A stretch of DNA of 64,000 nt from Merdicola sp963557785 (GCA_963557785.1 CAUWBF010000005.1:43955-107954), one strand, 5' to 3'. Numbered from the stretch's first letter, positions 18,423 through 27,203 are shown. Numbers and translations: made by a program. The notes: generated by a model not told the origin, from the sequence alone.

Positions 18423-18623
18423 TTATTGAATTCCATATTTCTTTTTGAATTTATCTGCTCTACCACCTGTTGTATCTTTTCTTAAATTACCTGTCCAGAA
18501 TGGATGACATTTAGAACATACATCAACTTTCATTTCTGATTTTGTTGAATTTGTTTCTATTACGTTTCCACATGCACATGTTATTGTTGATTCTGTATAG
18601 TTTGGATGTATTCCTTCTCTCAT
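18423..18623 (-). CDS. rpmE: 50S ribosomal protein L31, zinc-binding type
   Basis: This 66-residue L31 starts MREGIHPNY and carries two zinc cysteine pairs, CAC (about residues 16-18) and CSKC (about 36-39) with HPFWTG following. This marks the zinc-containing form rather than the zinc-free RpmE2. It is monocistronic, with AGAGGTG before the ATG and its own terminator. The C-terminal GGRADKFKKKYGI is typical. Confidence 0.96.
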   Translation of the reverse strand: MREGIHPNYTESTITCACGNVIETNSTKSEMKVDVCSKCHPFWTGNLRKDTTGGRADKFKKKYGIQ

Positions 18624-18711
18624 TTAAGTTCACCTCTTCCTTATTTTCATAAAAAACGCTATTTATAATAATATCATACTTTATTTGTTTTTTCAATACT
18701 ATAATTTAAAT

Positions 18712-18882
18712 TTATTTGTTTTGTTCTGCTTCTTCATCATATTTTTGTTCTTGAACATATAAAGCTGATGCTTCTAACTCGTCTCTTACGGATGCTTTTG
18801 ATACAATTTTTATAACTATATTAAATAGACAAGCTATTACTACTACTATAAGTCCTACTTTCTGCCAATATTTAGCTATCAT
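18712..18882 (-). CDS. Small single-pass membrane protein, 56 residues
   Basis: The frame runs from an ATG at 18882 to TAA at 18712. The product MIAKYWQKVGLIVVVIACLF has one clear membrane helix (about residues 9-26), then a short amphipathic part and an acidic Glu/Gln-rich tail. The ribosome binding site is weak (AAGGGTG). It lies upstream of rpmE on the same strand with an 88-base gap and has no recognised family. It could be a small membrane regulator, but nothing in the sequence shows which. Confidence 0.5.
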   Translation of the reverse strand: MIAKYWQKVGLIVVVIACLFNIVIKIVSKASVRDELEASALYVQEQKYDEEAEQNK

Positions 18883-19005
18883 ATACACCCTTCTTTCTTT
18901 TTTAACTCATAGCAATATTATACTCTACTTATCTCATTTTTGTCAATATTTATTGTTTTTTTGGGAATACTACACCTTATATCAATTAAAGGAGTATTTT
19001 TTATT

Positions 19006-19695
19006 ATGAAAAAATTTTTATGTATAATTTTAATAATTATTATAGCCATTTTTTTATTTTTTTATTTTTCACATTCAAATAACAAATCTGATAATAATAA
19101 TATAACAAATACTAATAATACTACCAATAATTCTAATAATAGTAATAATTCTAATACTAACTCTACTGAGCAAAATAATTTAGATATAAGTAGAATTTCT
19201 CAGAATCAAACTGTAAATGAAATTAATCCTTCTACAACAGAAGAAGAAATTTCTAAATTTTCCACAAAAATTTATACGAAAGATTCCAGTAGACAAAATA
19301 ACTTATCAATTACTTGTTCCGCTTTAAATGGACATGTGGTTAAGTCTCATGAAACATTTTCTTTTACTCAAACTATAGGTCCTTCTACATCTTCTAAAGG
19401 CTATCAAGAAGCTGATATTTTTGATTCAAACGGAAATAAGAAGAAAGGATTTGGTGGTGGTAATTGTCAAGTTAGTAGTACTTTATATAATGCTGTTTTA
19501 AATACTTCTGGTTTAACTGTTGTAGAAAGACACGAACATAGCAACAAAGTACCTTACGTTCCTACTGGAAAAGATGCTGCTGTAGCATATGGGAGTGTAG
19601 ATTTCAAATTTAGAAATGATAATGATTTTGATATAAAAATTAATTCTTCTACAGATGGAAATAATGTATATATAACATTACTAAAAATTCAATAA
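19006..19695 (+). CDS. VanW-family cell-surface protein
   Basis: I start at the ATG at 19006 (MKKFLCIIL), which follows AAAGGAG. The upstream part of the open frame lacks support. A membrane anchor (residues 3-22) is followed by an Asn/Thr/Ser-rich low-complexity linker (about 25-60) and then the VanW domain: SALNGHVVKSHETFSF, GYQEADIF, a GGGNCQVSSTLYNA core with its conserved Cys, and the ERHEHSNKVPYVP stretch. VanW was named from vancomycin-resistance clusters but is widespread in Clostridia as an envelope protein of unknown biochemistry. The downstream D,D-carboxypeptidase is 55 bases away, suggesting a shared peptidoglycan role, not resistance. Confidence 0.85.
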   Translation: MKKFLCIILIIIIAIFLFFYFSHSNNKSDNNNITNTNNTTNNSNNSNNSNTNSTEQNNLDISRISQNQTVNEINPSTTEEEISKFSTKIYTKDSSRQNNLSITCSALNGHVVKSHETFSFTQTIGPSTSSKGYQEADIFDSNGNKKKGFGGGNCQVSSTLYNAVLNTSGLTVVERHEHSNKVPYVPTGKDAAVAYGSVDFKFRNDNDFDIKINSSTDGNNVYITLLKIQ

Positions 19696-19750
19696 TTATT
19701 CTAAATTTTATATACCTGAATATATTTTTATTATATTGGAGGTATATCTT

Positions 19751-20974
19751 ATGAAATTTTATAAAAATATTATAAATATATTTATTATATTGCTAATGCT
19801 ATTTTATTTACTAATTCCTATATCTTATGGTTTTTCTGATTTTCCTGTATGGAATAGTAATATTTCTTCTACATTTATAGAAACTTCTGCTACTCCTTCT
19901 GTTTCTCTTGAATTAGAATCTGAATCTGCTATTCTAATTGAACAAAATAGTGGTCAAATACTATATGAACATAATATTCATGAGCAATTACGTCCTGCCA
20001 GTGTTACTAAAATAATGAGTATTTTACTTATTATGGAACAGATTGATTCTGGAAAGCTTTTATATACTGATAAAATTACTTGTAGTGAAAATGCTACTTC
20101 TATGGGTGGTTCTCAGATATGGCTTGATAGTACAGAACAATTAACTGTAGATGAAATGCTAAAGGCCATTTGTGTTGTTTCTGCAAATGATTGCGTTGTA
20201 GCTTTAGCAGAACATATTGCTGGAACTCAAAGTGCTTTTGTTAATATGATGAATGATAAAGCTAAAGAACTTGGCATGAATGATACTGTGTTTAAGAATT
20301 GTCATGGCTTAGATGAAGATGGTCATCTAACTTCTAGTTATGATATAGCACTCATGTCTAGAGAACTTCTTACCAAGCATCCTGATATTATTAAATATAC
20401 GACAATTTATATGGACAGTCTAAGAGATGGTAAATCTCAATTAGTTAATACTAATAAATTAATTAGAACTTATAATGGTATCACTGGTCTTAAAACAGGT
20501 TCAACCTCTCTTGCATTATATAATTTGTCTGCTTCTGCTACTCGTGACAATTTGTCTCTTATCGCTGTTATTATGAAAGCGCCTTCTACTAAAGTAAGAT
20601 TTGCTGAAGCAAAATTATTATTAGATTATGGTTTTAATAATTATAGCTATTATAAGTTTGGAAATAAGAATGATGTTGTAAAAAACATATCTGTTAGTAA
20701 AGGAACTGTTGACAATGTCGATGTAGTTATCGATTCCGACTGTGGTACTTTGCTTGCTAAAGGAACTGAAAAAGAAGTAGTTCAAAATATAAATCTTCCA
20801 AATAATATTTCTGCTCCTATAGAAAAAGGTCAAATCATTGGTACTATAACATATTCTCTTAATGATAATGTAATTGGCAGAGCAAATATTGTTTCTAGTT
20901 CTGATATTGATAAATTAAATATATTTACGATATTTAAAAAAGTCTTTAATACTTGGATTAATTTATCTGCATAA
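19751..20974 (+). CDS. D-alanyl-D-alanine carboxypeptidase (penicillin-binding protein 5 type)
   Basis: This serine peptidase trims the terminal D-Ala of peptidoglycan stem peptides outside the membrane. From the GGAGG-supported ATG at 19751 it has a signal peptide (about residues 1-27). The S11 triads follow: SVTK (84-87, nucleophile Ser84), SAN (144-146) and KTG (248-250). A C-terminal PBP5-like beta domain begins near residue 300. The DacF/DacB-like form fits a spore-former, but vegetative DacA cannot be excluded, so no symbol is given. It lies downstream of the VanW gene and shares a terminator with convergent fbp. Confidence 0.9.
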   Translation: MKFYKNIINIFIILLMLFYLLIPISYGFSDFPVWNSNISSTFIETSATPSVSLELESESAILIEQNSGQILYEHNIHEQLRPASVTKIMSILLIMEQIDSGKLLYTDKITCSENATSMGGSQIWLDSTEQLTVDEMLKAICVVSANDCVVALAEHIAGTQSAFVNMMNDKAKELGMNDTVFKNCHGLDEDGHLTSSYDIALMSRELLTKHPDIIKYTTIYMDSLRDGKSQLVNTNKLIRTYNGITGLKTGSTSLALYNLSASATRDNLSLIAVIMKAPSTKVRFAEAKLLLDYGFNNYSYYKFGNKNDVVKNISVSKGTVDNVDVVIDSDCGTLLAKGTEKEVVQNINLPNNISAPIEKGQIIGTITYSLNDNVIGRANIVSSSDIDKLNIFTIFKKVFNTWINLSA

Positions 20975-21002
20975 AAAAATAGGCTATATTTGCCTATTTT
21001 TT
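20974..21002. terminator. Bidirectional terminator between the carboxypeptidase gene and fbp
   Basis: An AAAAAATAGGC stem with its complement GCCTATTTTTT serves both strands. The stop codon of fbp (TAG, 20984-20986) lies within this hairpin. Confidence 0.8.
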
Positions 21003-22957
21003 TCTTTTATAATTCCATTTTTATATGCATCTAATAATTTATTTAAATCTTCTATCTGTTCTACTAAATCATTTCCTTTATCTGTATCTATTATTTTCTT
21101 TCTTTCTACCTTTTCAACAATTTGCTTAGTTGAATGTAAATCTAGTTCATCTTTTATCGCATCTTCAGTAGAAGTAAAGGTTTCATGTGCTGCTAATATA
21201 AGTCCATATGAATTATATATTAAAGTATATCCAGCTATTCCTGTAGTCTTTTGATAAGACTTTGATAAGCCTCCATCTATTATTAACATTTTACCATTTG
21301 CTCTTATTGGTGATTCACCTGCTTTAAATTTTACCGGTATATGTCCACATATTATATGTCCCTTATCCTCGTCTAATCCAAACTCCTTTAAAATTTTAAC
21401 ACAATATTCCTCATCCTTTGAAAAAGTATAAAATGGATTTTTATTTTCTTTCCAAGTTGTTTCTTCTTCTAAGAAATATCTTTCAAAAGTTTTCATAGCA
21501 TCTTTACAAAATATTGGTGAATTAGGTCCACACCACAAATACCAAAGATAGTCCATTGCATTTTCTTTTTCTATTGTATTTTCATCTGCAAAATATGCTT
21601 GCCTTGATATTCTATCTATTCTATCTAAAAATTCTTTTCCTTGTACAATTTCTCCTTCTATTTCTACTTGAGTAAATTGTCCTTCTTCATCCATTGGAAC
21701 GCAACCATGTATTAATAAATTATCATTATAAATTTTATACAAGCTTCCTTTACTGTATAAGAAATTAACATGCCTTTGTAATTTTTCACTGTTTCTAAAT
21801 GCTTTTATTAGTTTATTTACTACTTCTTCTTCCTTAGTTGTTAGCTTGTATGGATTTTCTGCATCGATACTTGGGAAATTATTATCTAATAATTTATATT
21901 TATCTTTTCCTATTTCTATTTTTCCATTTCTATAGTTGATTTTATCTAATAATAGTCTATCATCCATTTTATATTCCGGATGTTTTTTTATTAGTTGACC
22001 TTCTAATTTAAATTGAATTATAGTAGCAGCTTTTTGAGTTTTACTTAGTAATTCTGTACTAAATTCACTTTTGTTTCCATCTTGTATATGAGGCATAAAT
22101 CTCTTGCAATCATCATTTGCATATTCTTCCATTGCAAATTCTGTTATAGTTCTTATATTAATTCCATATCCATCTTCTAATATGTCTAAATTATCATATC
22201 TTGCACATATTCTAATAACATTAAAAATACAAGCTGGATTTCCACATGCTGCTCCCATCCAAATAATATCATGATTTCCCCATTCTATATCTATAGAATG
22301 ATAATTCATTAGCTTATCCATTATTATATGTGGACCTGGGCCTCTATCATAAATGTCTCCAATTATATGTAAGTGATCTATTGCTAGTTGTTGTATTAAA
22401 TTTGATATTGCTATTATAAATACTTCAGCCCTGTCTAGTTTTATTATTGAATCTATAATTTGATTATAATAAAACTCTTTATCTGTTATATTTTGATTTG
22501 CATGTAATAGTTCATCTATTATATATTCATAACTTTTAGGCATAGCTTTTCTAACTTTTGATCTACTATACTTTGACGCTATAACTCTACATATTTCTAT
22601 AAGTCTATATAAAGTTATTTTATAATATTCATTTAAATCCTTCGTTTCTTTTTTGATTAATTCTAATTTTTCTTCTGGGTAATATATAAGAGTAGCTAAT
22701 TTTTTTCTTTCATCATTTGTCATTGAGTTACCAAATATTTCATCTATCTTTGTTTTTATAACCCCTGAAGCATTTTTTAAAATATGTAAGAAAGATTCAT
22801 ATTCGCCATGTAAATCACTTAAAAAGTGTTCTGTTCCTTTTGGTAAATTTAGAATTGCTTTTAAATTTATTATTTCTGTACATACTTCTTGTATATTTGA
22901 AAATTTTTCTGATAGTAATTCCAAATATTTTAATTCTTTTTCATTATAATTCTCCAT
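20984..22957 (-). CDS. fbp: Fructose-1,6-bisphosphatase class III
   Basis: This gluconeogenic phosphatase makes fructose 6-phosphate. At 657 residues it is the Firmicute class III form, a metallophosphoesterase rather than the E. coli class I enzyme. Metal-binding motifs are LSDLHGEYESF (about residues 47-57), IIGDIYDRGPGP (about 199-210), EWGNHDIIWMG and IICGHIPVKF. The start has GAGGTATTATA before ATG. It is monocistronic. A class III enzyme is typical of anaerobic Clostridia and Bacilli. Confidence 0.95.
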   Translation of the reverse strand: MENYNEKELKYLELLSEKFSNIQEVCTEIINLKAILNLPKGTEHFLSDLHGEYESFLHILKNASGVIKTKIDEIFGNSMTNDERKKLATLIYYPEEKLELIKKETKDLNEYYKITLYRLIEICRVIASKYSRSKVRKAMPKSYEYIIDELLHANQNITDKEFYYNQIIDSIIKLDRAEVFIIAISNLIQQLAIDHLHIIGDIYDRGPGPHIIMDKLMNYHSIDIEWGNHDIIWMGAACGNPACIFNVIRICARYDNLDILEDGYGINIRTITEFAMEEYANDDCKRFMPHIQDGNKSEFSTELLSKTQKAATIIQFKLEGQLIKKHPEYKMDDRLLLDKINYRNGKIEIGKDKYKLLDNNFPSIDAENPYKLTTKEEEVVNKLIKAFRNSEKLQRHVNFLYSKGSLYKIYNDNLLIHGCVPMDEEGQFTQVEIEGEIVQGKEFLDRIDRISRQAYFADENTIEKENAMDYLWYLWCGPNSPIFCKDAMKTFERYFLEEETTWKENKNPFYTFSKDEEYCVKILKEFGLDEDKGHIICGHIPVKFKAGESPIRANGKMLIIDGGLSKSYQKTTGIAGYTLIYNSYGLILAAHETFTSTEDAIKDELDLHSTKQIVEKVERKKIIDTDKGNDLVEQIEDLNKLLDAYKNGIIKEKNRQI

Positions 22958-23026
22958 TATAATACCTCGTTTCCTATTTATGCATGCAATTATATCATAT
23001 TTATACTTATTTGTATATAACGCAAA

Positions 23027-23060
23027 AAGAGTGCAGAATTCTTAAACTATCTGCACTCTT
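23027..23060 (-). terminator. Terminator after rubrerythrin
   Basis: AAGAGTGCAG pairs with CTGCACTCTT around a 14-base loop, 8 bases past the rubrerythrin stop, and is followed by T residues on the minus strand. Confidence 0.8.
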
Positions 23061-23067
23061 TATTTTA

Positions 23068-23607
23068 TTAATAATTTTCAGCTTTTATTTCAAAGAATGA
23101 TTGAGGATGATTACATACTGGACATACTCCAGGAGCTTCTTTTCCTATGCAAATGTGTCCACAATTTCTACATTTCCATATTTTATCTCCATCTTTAGAA
23201 AATACTAATCCATCTTCTACATTAGCTAATAATTTTCTATATCTTTCTTCGTGTTCTTTTTCGATTTTTCCTACTGCTTCGAATAAATACGCAATTTTGT
23301 CGAATCCTTCTTCTTTAGCTTCTTTAGCCATTCTATCATACATATCTGTCCATTCAAAGTTTTCACCTTCAGCTGCGTCTTTTAAATTTTCTGTTGTTGA
23401 TGGTACATCTCCATCGTGTAATAATTTAAACCATAATTTAGCATGTTCTTTTTCATTATCAGCTGTTTCTAAGAATAAACTAGCTATTTGTTCATATCCT
23501 TCTTTTTTTGCTTTGCTTGCATAATAAGTATATTTATTTCTTGCTTGTGATTCCCCTGCAAAAGCCTCCATTAAATTCTTCTCTGTTTTTGATCCTTTTA
23601 ATTCCAT
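23068..23607 (-). CDS. rbr: Rubrerythrin
   Basis: Rubrerythrin is a non-haem di-iron peroxidase that detoxifies hydrogen peroxide in anaerobes. The 179-residue protein has the N-terminal ferritin-like four-helix bundle with EAFAGESQARNKY and ExxH iron ligands (DNEKEHAKLW, KIEKEHEERY), then the rubredoxin-like iron site CRNCGHICIG...CPVCNHP at residues about 146-166. It lies 23 bases after the PerR-type regulator gene with AGGAGG-like GGAGG, so the two form one operon. Confidence 0.96.
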   Translation of the reverse strand: MELKGSKTEKNLMEAFAGESQARNKYTYYASKAKKEGYEQIASLFLETADNEKEHAKLWFKLLHDGDVPSTTENLKDAAEGENFEWTDMYDRMAKEAKEEGFDKIAYLFEAVGKIEKEHEERYRKLLANVEDGLVFSKDGDKIWKCRNCGHICIGKEAPGVCPVCNHPQSFFEIKAENY

Positions 23608-23630
23608 TAGTATATACCTCCATTTTTATT

Positions 23631-24017
23631 TTAGCTATTTTTACATTTCTCACAGATTCCATGAATTATTATATTTGGATTTTCTGATACAATAAATTTC
23701 TCATGCTCTTCTAAATATTTTTTAGTTTCATTTAGTTGTACATCGTATTCAAAGTCAAATACTTTTCCACATACATCACATATAGCATGATTATGATTGT
23801 TTCTAATATAGTCAAACCTATCTGCAGAATTTTTTATTGGTATTTTTATTATCATACCTTTTTCTACTAATAAATTAAGATTTCTATATATAGTTCCTCT
23901 ACTTGCTGTTGAATTATTTTCTTTTAATTTATTATAGATATCTTCTGCTGTAGGATGATTATAGGAATTCATTAAAATTTCTAATATTTCATTTCTCTGT
24001 TTAGAATTTTTTTCCAT
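23631..24017 (-). CDS. perR: Fur-family regulator, PerR-like
   Basis: I start at 24017 (MEKNSKQRNEIL), giving the usual 128 residues. The track frame is 25 codons longer without a site. The winged-helix domain includes TASRGTIYRNLNLL (recognition helix near 38-50). HNHAIC (75-80) and the paired CxxC motifs C80-C83 and C122-C125 make the structural zinc site. Next to rubrerythrin, a peroxide-sensing PerR role is more likely than iron-sensing Fur. A sigma-A promoter and a 23-base palindrome overlap its start region, pointing to autorepression of perR-rbr. Confidence 0.85.
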   Translation of the reverse strand: MEKNSKQRNEILEILMNSYNHPTAEDIYNKLKENNSTASRGTIYRNLNLLVEKGMIIKIPIKNSADRFDYIRNNHNHAICDVCGKVFDFEYDVQLNETKKYLEEHEKFIVSENPNIIIHGICEKCKNS

Positions 24018-24035
24018 TTTGTAATAGCCTTTCTT

Positions 24036-24058
24036 AAAATAGGAATAATTCCTATTTT
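24036..24058. promoter_or_regulatory. Palindromic operator in the perR leader
   Basis: AAAATAGGAATAATTCCTATTTT is a perfect palindrome about a central A at 24047. It lies just after the -10 box and before the ribosome binding site. A Fur-family dimer could bind it. The sequence differs from the Bacillus PerR box (TTATAATNATTATAA), so specificity is inferred only from position. Confidence 0.6.
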
Positions 24059-24063
24059 TGTAA

Positions 24064-24092
24064 ATTATATCAATATGCAAAAATAAAATCAA
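24064..24092 (-). promoter_or_regulatory. Sigma-A-type promoter of perR-rbr
   Basis: TTGATT (24092-24087) and TATAAT (24069-24064) are spaced by 17 bases, with the palindrome at 24036-24058 over the expected start point. Confidence 0.65.
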
Positions 24093-24106
24093 GTAAATAC
24101 TAAAAA

Positions 24107-24131
24107 AACTTCACTAAATTTTAGTGAAGTT
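24107..24131 (-). terminator. Terminator after the sortase-locus membrane protein
   Basis: AACTTCACTAAA pairs with TTTAGTGAAGTT with a one-base loop step. A run of A residues on the plus strand gives a T-run on the minus strand. The stop codon of the gene at 24121 lies inside the stem. Confidence 0.8.
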
Positions 24132-24969
24132 CTTCATTTTTTGTATTTTTGTATAAGATAAGATTTGCAGTAATTATTAATATAATTCCTATTATTAAAA
24201 CTACAATTCCGTTAGTTAATATATTATTCATAATACTATGTAATATATTTCTTAATGTTATTGAAAATCCATTATTAAGAACTGTTATGTAGTCTATTTT
24301 TACTTTTGAATTCACAATAAAATTAACTACTATGTAAAATATACCTGTTGATGATAATACTATTCCTATTTGTGCAATTCCTCTTAATATATTTTTCATA
24401 TTTAATAATAGTAGTAATATTACTAGAATAACATCTACAATTATTGCTACTGTTTTTATTTTTGATGAATATCTTATAATTTTAGTTAATACTTTATTTA
24501 TACTGGTTTCATATTTGGTATGAATAATTGTATCTTTATATTCCTCTGTAATCTTATTTATAAATTGAGTAATTGATTTCTTTGTAGAATCTGATATTTT
24601 TTGTCCAGATAGAGAATTATATATATTTTTTTCTAGTCTTTCTTCTATTTTACTAATATCGACTTCTGTAACTTCTTTGTTATTATAAATATTATTAATT
24701 ATTTGTATTGTATCAGATTTAATATCCTCTTCTGATATTATACCTTTAATTACATCTTCATCTAGTCCTGATTGATATATATAATTTTCAAAGTTTGATT
24801 CTACTTGATTATATACATTATTATAATAATTAGTTTCTTCTATTTTTCCTAAAATATAGTCTTTATTTAGAATCGTAGAAGTTAATACTTTTACTGCAAG
24901 TGTCAATATTATAGATATAATTAAAAGAATTATTACTATGTATTTTATAATATTTGATATTATTTTCAC
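24121..24969 (-). CDS. Membrane protein of the sortase locus, unrecognised
   Basis: The 282-residue protein starts with GTG at 24969 after AGGAGGAG. A membrane helix at residues about 8-28 is followed by an extracellular, Ile/Asn/Glu-rich helical domain (about 40-165). Three to four C-terminal helices (about 170-275) complete it. I do not recognise the family. It begins 12 bases after the sortase stop and overlaps its ribosome binding site, so it is the third gene of a substrate-sortase-membrane protein operon. It may anchor or help the sortase, but that is inference. Confidence 0.7.
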   Translation of the reverse strand: MKIISNIIKYIVIILLIISIILTLAVKVLTSTILNKDYILGKIEETNYYNNVYNQVESNFENYIYQSGLDEDVIKGIISEEDIKSDTIQIINNIYNNKEVTEVDISKIEERLEKNIYNSLSGQKISDSTKKSITQFINKITEEYKDTIIHTKYETSINKVLTKIIRYSSKIKTVAIIVDVILVILLLLLNMKNILRGIAQIGIVLSSTGIFYIVVNFIVNSKVKIDYITVLNNGFSITLRNILHSIMNNILTNGIVVLIIGIILIITANLILYKNTKNEELH

Positions 24970-24981
24970 TTTATTCTCCTC

Positions 24982-25593
24982 CTACTTTTCTAATTCTGCA
25001 TATACAACATATCTTTGAGTTGCATAACCCACATTGTTAAATGGATAGCATGTATATACCATTAAAATTTCTTTTTCTTTTTGAATTGGCACTTTGTCTA
25101 ATTCTGTTTCTTTAATTAATTGCATATCATATATTTTATATTTATATACTCCATAACTTGTTGTTACTGTTATCTCATTTCCTACTTGTAGCTCAGAAAA
25201 TCTTCTAAATACCTTTCTAGAGTTATGTCCCATATATACTATACTTCCACCTTCTCCTGGGAAGTAACTACCACTTGAATGTCCTACACCTTTTTTTAAG
25301 ATCTCAAGAGTATCTCCAAAGTATACTGGTAGGTTTACATCAATTTTAGGTATTTCAATTGTTGCATATTGCGTTCCATATTCTGGGTAGTTTATTAATT
25401 TTTTTTCTTGTTCATTAATTACTGTTTCAGCTGTTTCTTCTTTATTACTAATATCTATTGATACTTTATTTACCAATGAAAAGGCTTCACTTATTTTTTG
25501 CCCATAAAGTAAGTTTATGCCTTCCAACAAAATTGTTATAATTAAAAAAGCAACTATTACGTCTATAATAGTTGCTTTTAATACTTTAACCAA
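24982..25593 (-). CDS. Class D sortase
   Basis: This transpeptidase cuts a sorting signal and joins the surface protein to the cell wall. The 203-residue protein has an N-terminal membrane helix (residues 8-29) and the catalytic triad His123 in YMGHNS, Cys182 in VYTCYPF and Arg194 in ATQRYVVYA. The TLEILKKGVGHSSGS beginning of the core and the N-terminal anchor fit class D. The start codon is TTG at 25593, set by AAGGA 9 bases upstream that overlaps the stop of the preceding gene. That gene encodes a likely substrate. Confidence 0.88.
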   Translation of the reverse strand: MVKVLKATIIDVIVAFLIITILLEGINLLYGQKISEAFSLVNKVSIDISNKEETAETVINEQEKKLINYPEYGTQYATIEIPKIDVNLPVYFGDTLEILKKGVGHSSGSYFPGEGGSIVYMGHNSRKVFRRFSELQVGNEITVTTSYGVYKYKIYDMQLIKETELDKVPIQKEKEILMVYTCYPFNNVGYATQRYVVYAELEK

Positions 25594-25599
25594 TTTAAA

Positions 25600-26115
25600 T
25601 TATCCTTCTATTGATAATCTTTTTTTTGCTACTACTGCAACAAGGGCAATTATTGCTAATGAAGAAACAACTACTATTGCTGTGTTACTTCCTGTGTAAG
25701 CTAATTTTCCATTGTTTGATGTAACTGTTTCTATTAATTTTCCATCTTTATATATTTCTACTGAAGATGTTCCGAATTTTAATGTTAATCCAGCTACGCT
25801 TGCAGCTTCGTTAGCTATTGTTTTTAATTCAGATTTTTGTTCAGCTGTTAGATCTTTATAAGATGTTACTCCTGCATTTTCCATAACTTTTACAGCTTCA
25901 TCAGCTTTAGCTACTATACTATTAGCTTCTGCATCTGTAACAGGATTGTCAGCTAAATATCTTTCGATTTTAACTTTATCTGCTGATGTCATTCCATATT
26001 TTGATCCTTTATTATATAGAGTATCTGCTAATTCAGATGATGTTGTTGCATATGAGCTTACAGCTACCATAGCTACCATAACAAATGTAATTGCTATTGT
26101 TAATATTTTTTTCAT
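25600..26115 (-). CDS. Sortase-anchored surface protein with LAYTG signal
   Basis: This 171-residue protein has a signal peptide (residues 1-23, cut after SSYA), a helical acidic extracellular domain (24-115), a short beta segment and a full C-terminal sorting signal. The signal is LAYTG (138-142), a hydrophobic helix (146-163) and KKR (164-166). The motif departs from LPxTG in having Ala instead of Pro at position two. The extracellular part resembles small 'processed acidic surface proteins' that pair with class D sortases. It is first in the operon with the sortase 6 bases downstream, which makes it the probable dedicated substrate. Confidence 0.78.
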   Translation of the reverse strand: MKKILTIAITFVMVAMVAVSSYATTSSELADTLYNKGSKYGMTSADKVKIERYLADNPVTDAEANSIVAKADEAVKVMENAGVTSYKDLTAEQKSELKTIANEAASVAGLTLKFGTSSVEIYKDGKLIETVTSNNGKLAYTGSNTAIVVVSSLAIIALVAVVAKKRLSIEG

Positions 26116-26197
26116 TTTAAATTTCCTCCCTTTTGTAAAAAACTATAATTAGTATAGCATTTCTTATTTTTTTTTTCAATACTTTTTTTGTTTTTTT

Positions 26198-26665
26198 CTA
26201 TAATATTTCTTCCTCTTTTTCATTAATATTCTTCTTATTCTTTTTACTTTTATTATTTTGAATGCACTTATCTAATAAATCATTAGTTTTATTCACCAAG
26301 TCTGGCATATAATCTAATAATTTATCCACTGCTGATGAATGATTTACAGGTAGTACTTTAACTATATTATTTTGTATAACTATAAAAGCAATAGGAACAA
26401 TATTTACTCCTGCTCCACTTCCTCCTCCAAATGGTAGTTTATATTGAACTACTTCATCTTTATCTTTTTTATTATATTCTTCAATTGTTTCTTTACTGAA
26501 TTCGCTTCCTCCTGCTGCAAATCCTAAAGCTACTCTAGATATTGGGATAATTGTAGTATTTACATCTATCTGTAATGGGTCACCTACTATCGTATTTACA
26601 TCCGATATCTCCTTTATACTATTCATAGCTACTTTCATAAGACCTTCTATTGGATGTTCTGACAT
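26198..26665 (-). CDS. ytfJ: Sporulation protein YtfJ (GerW family)
   Basis: YtfJ/GerW is a forespore protein needed for normal germination. From the second Met (MSEHPIEGLMKVAMNSIKEI, 26665), which has AGGAGAG at a better distance than the first, the protein shows the VGDPLQIDVNTTIIPISRV core. It also has the Gly-rich FGGGSGAGVNIVPIAFIVI segment and a Lys/Asn-rich tail. It overlaps the end of the DUF2953 gene by 47 bases, an arrangement seen in other Clostridia. It is the last gene of the recA-recX-scpA run if transcription continues that far. Confidence 0.88.
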   Translation of the reverse strand: MSEHPIEGLMKVAMNSIKEISDVNTIVGDPLQIDVNTTIIPISRVALGFAAGGSEFSKETIEEYNKKDKDEVVQYKLPFGGGSGAGVNIVPIAFIVIQNNIVKVLPVNHSSAVDKLLDYMPDLVNKTNDLLDKCIQNNKSKKNKKNINEKEEEIL

Positions 26666-27203
26666 ATTTTTCATCTCTCCTTTTCTTTAAATAAAGATAT
26701 ATTATATGAATAATATGTACAGTTTTTATTGTCATTATACAATTTAAAGTTATTTTATAGCTTATTTCATTACTATAAATAGGCTTTACAGCATAATTAT
26801 TTTTTTTAATTTCTCCTTCTATATATAGTGGTAATATTGATGATAATATAGTAGATAAAATTACTATTATATATGTGGTTAATATTACATTTCCTGTTCC
26901 TATATTTATATCCAATAATAGATTTTTCAGTTTTACTTTTTTTAATAAAACGTCTTTAATTTCTGCATAATTATTTATTTCTTTTATTTGTTTTATCATT
27001 GACTTTTGTTTGTTGTATATTTTTTTAATATTATTAGGATTTATTTTTATATGAGCTAATTTTATATTAAATATATAGAATTCAAAGTATATCTTCAGTT
27101 TTTCATTTTCCTCTTTAAAGCTAGAGATTTTAAATTCCTCTATTTTTATTCCTATTTTAGAAAATATCAATAAAAAAATTATTATAATAAAAAATACTAA
27201 CAT
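26619..27203 (-). CDS. DUF2953 membrane protein
   Basis: This 194-residue protein has an N-terminal helix (residues 1-16), a Lys/Ile-rich beta domain with LDINIGTGN (about 98-106), one membrane helix (about 109-127), and the family's TSNRRSYESSYE-type C-terminus. The function is not known, but DUF2953 genes regularly precede ytfJ in spore-formers, as here. The C-terminus is coded by the DNA that also holds the start of ytfJ. Confidence 0.8.
   Translation of the reverse strand: MLVFFIIIIFLLIFSKIGIKIEEFKISSFKEENEKLKIYFEFYIFNIKLAHIKINPNNIKKIYNKQKSMIKQIKEINNYAEIKDVLLKKVKLKNLLLDINIGTGNVILTTYIIVILSTILSSILPLYIEGEIKKNNYAVKPIYSNEISYKITLNCIMTIKTVHIIHIIYLYLKKRRDEKYVRTSNRRSYESSYE

Noticed and set aside
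19066..19190. AAT/AAC-rich repeat in the VanW gene as a tandem repeat or CRISPR
   Set aside because: It is an irregular low-complexity Asn/Ser/Thr linker in frame. No regular spacers are present anywhere in the window.
19006..20974. Vancomycin-resistance cluster
   Set aside because: VanW and a carboxypeptidase occur, but no VanA-, VanH- or VanX-like genes; both are ordinary Clostridial envelope genes.
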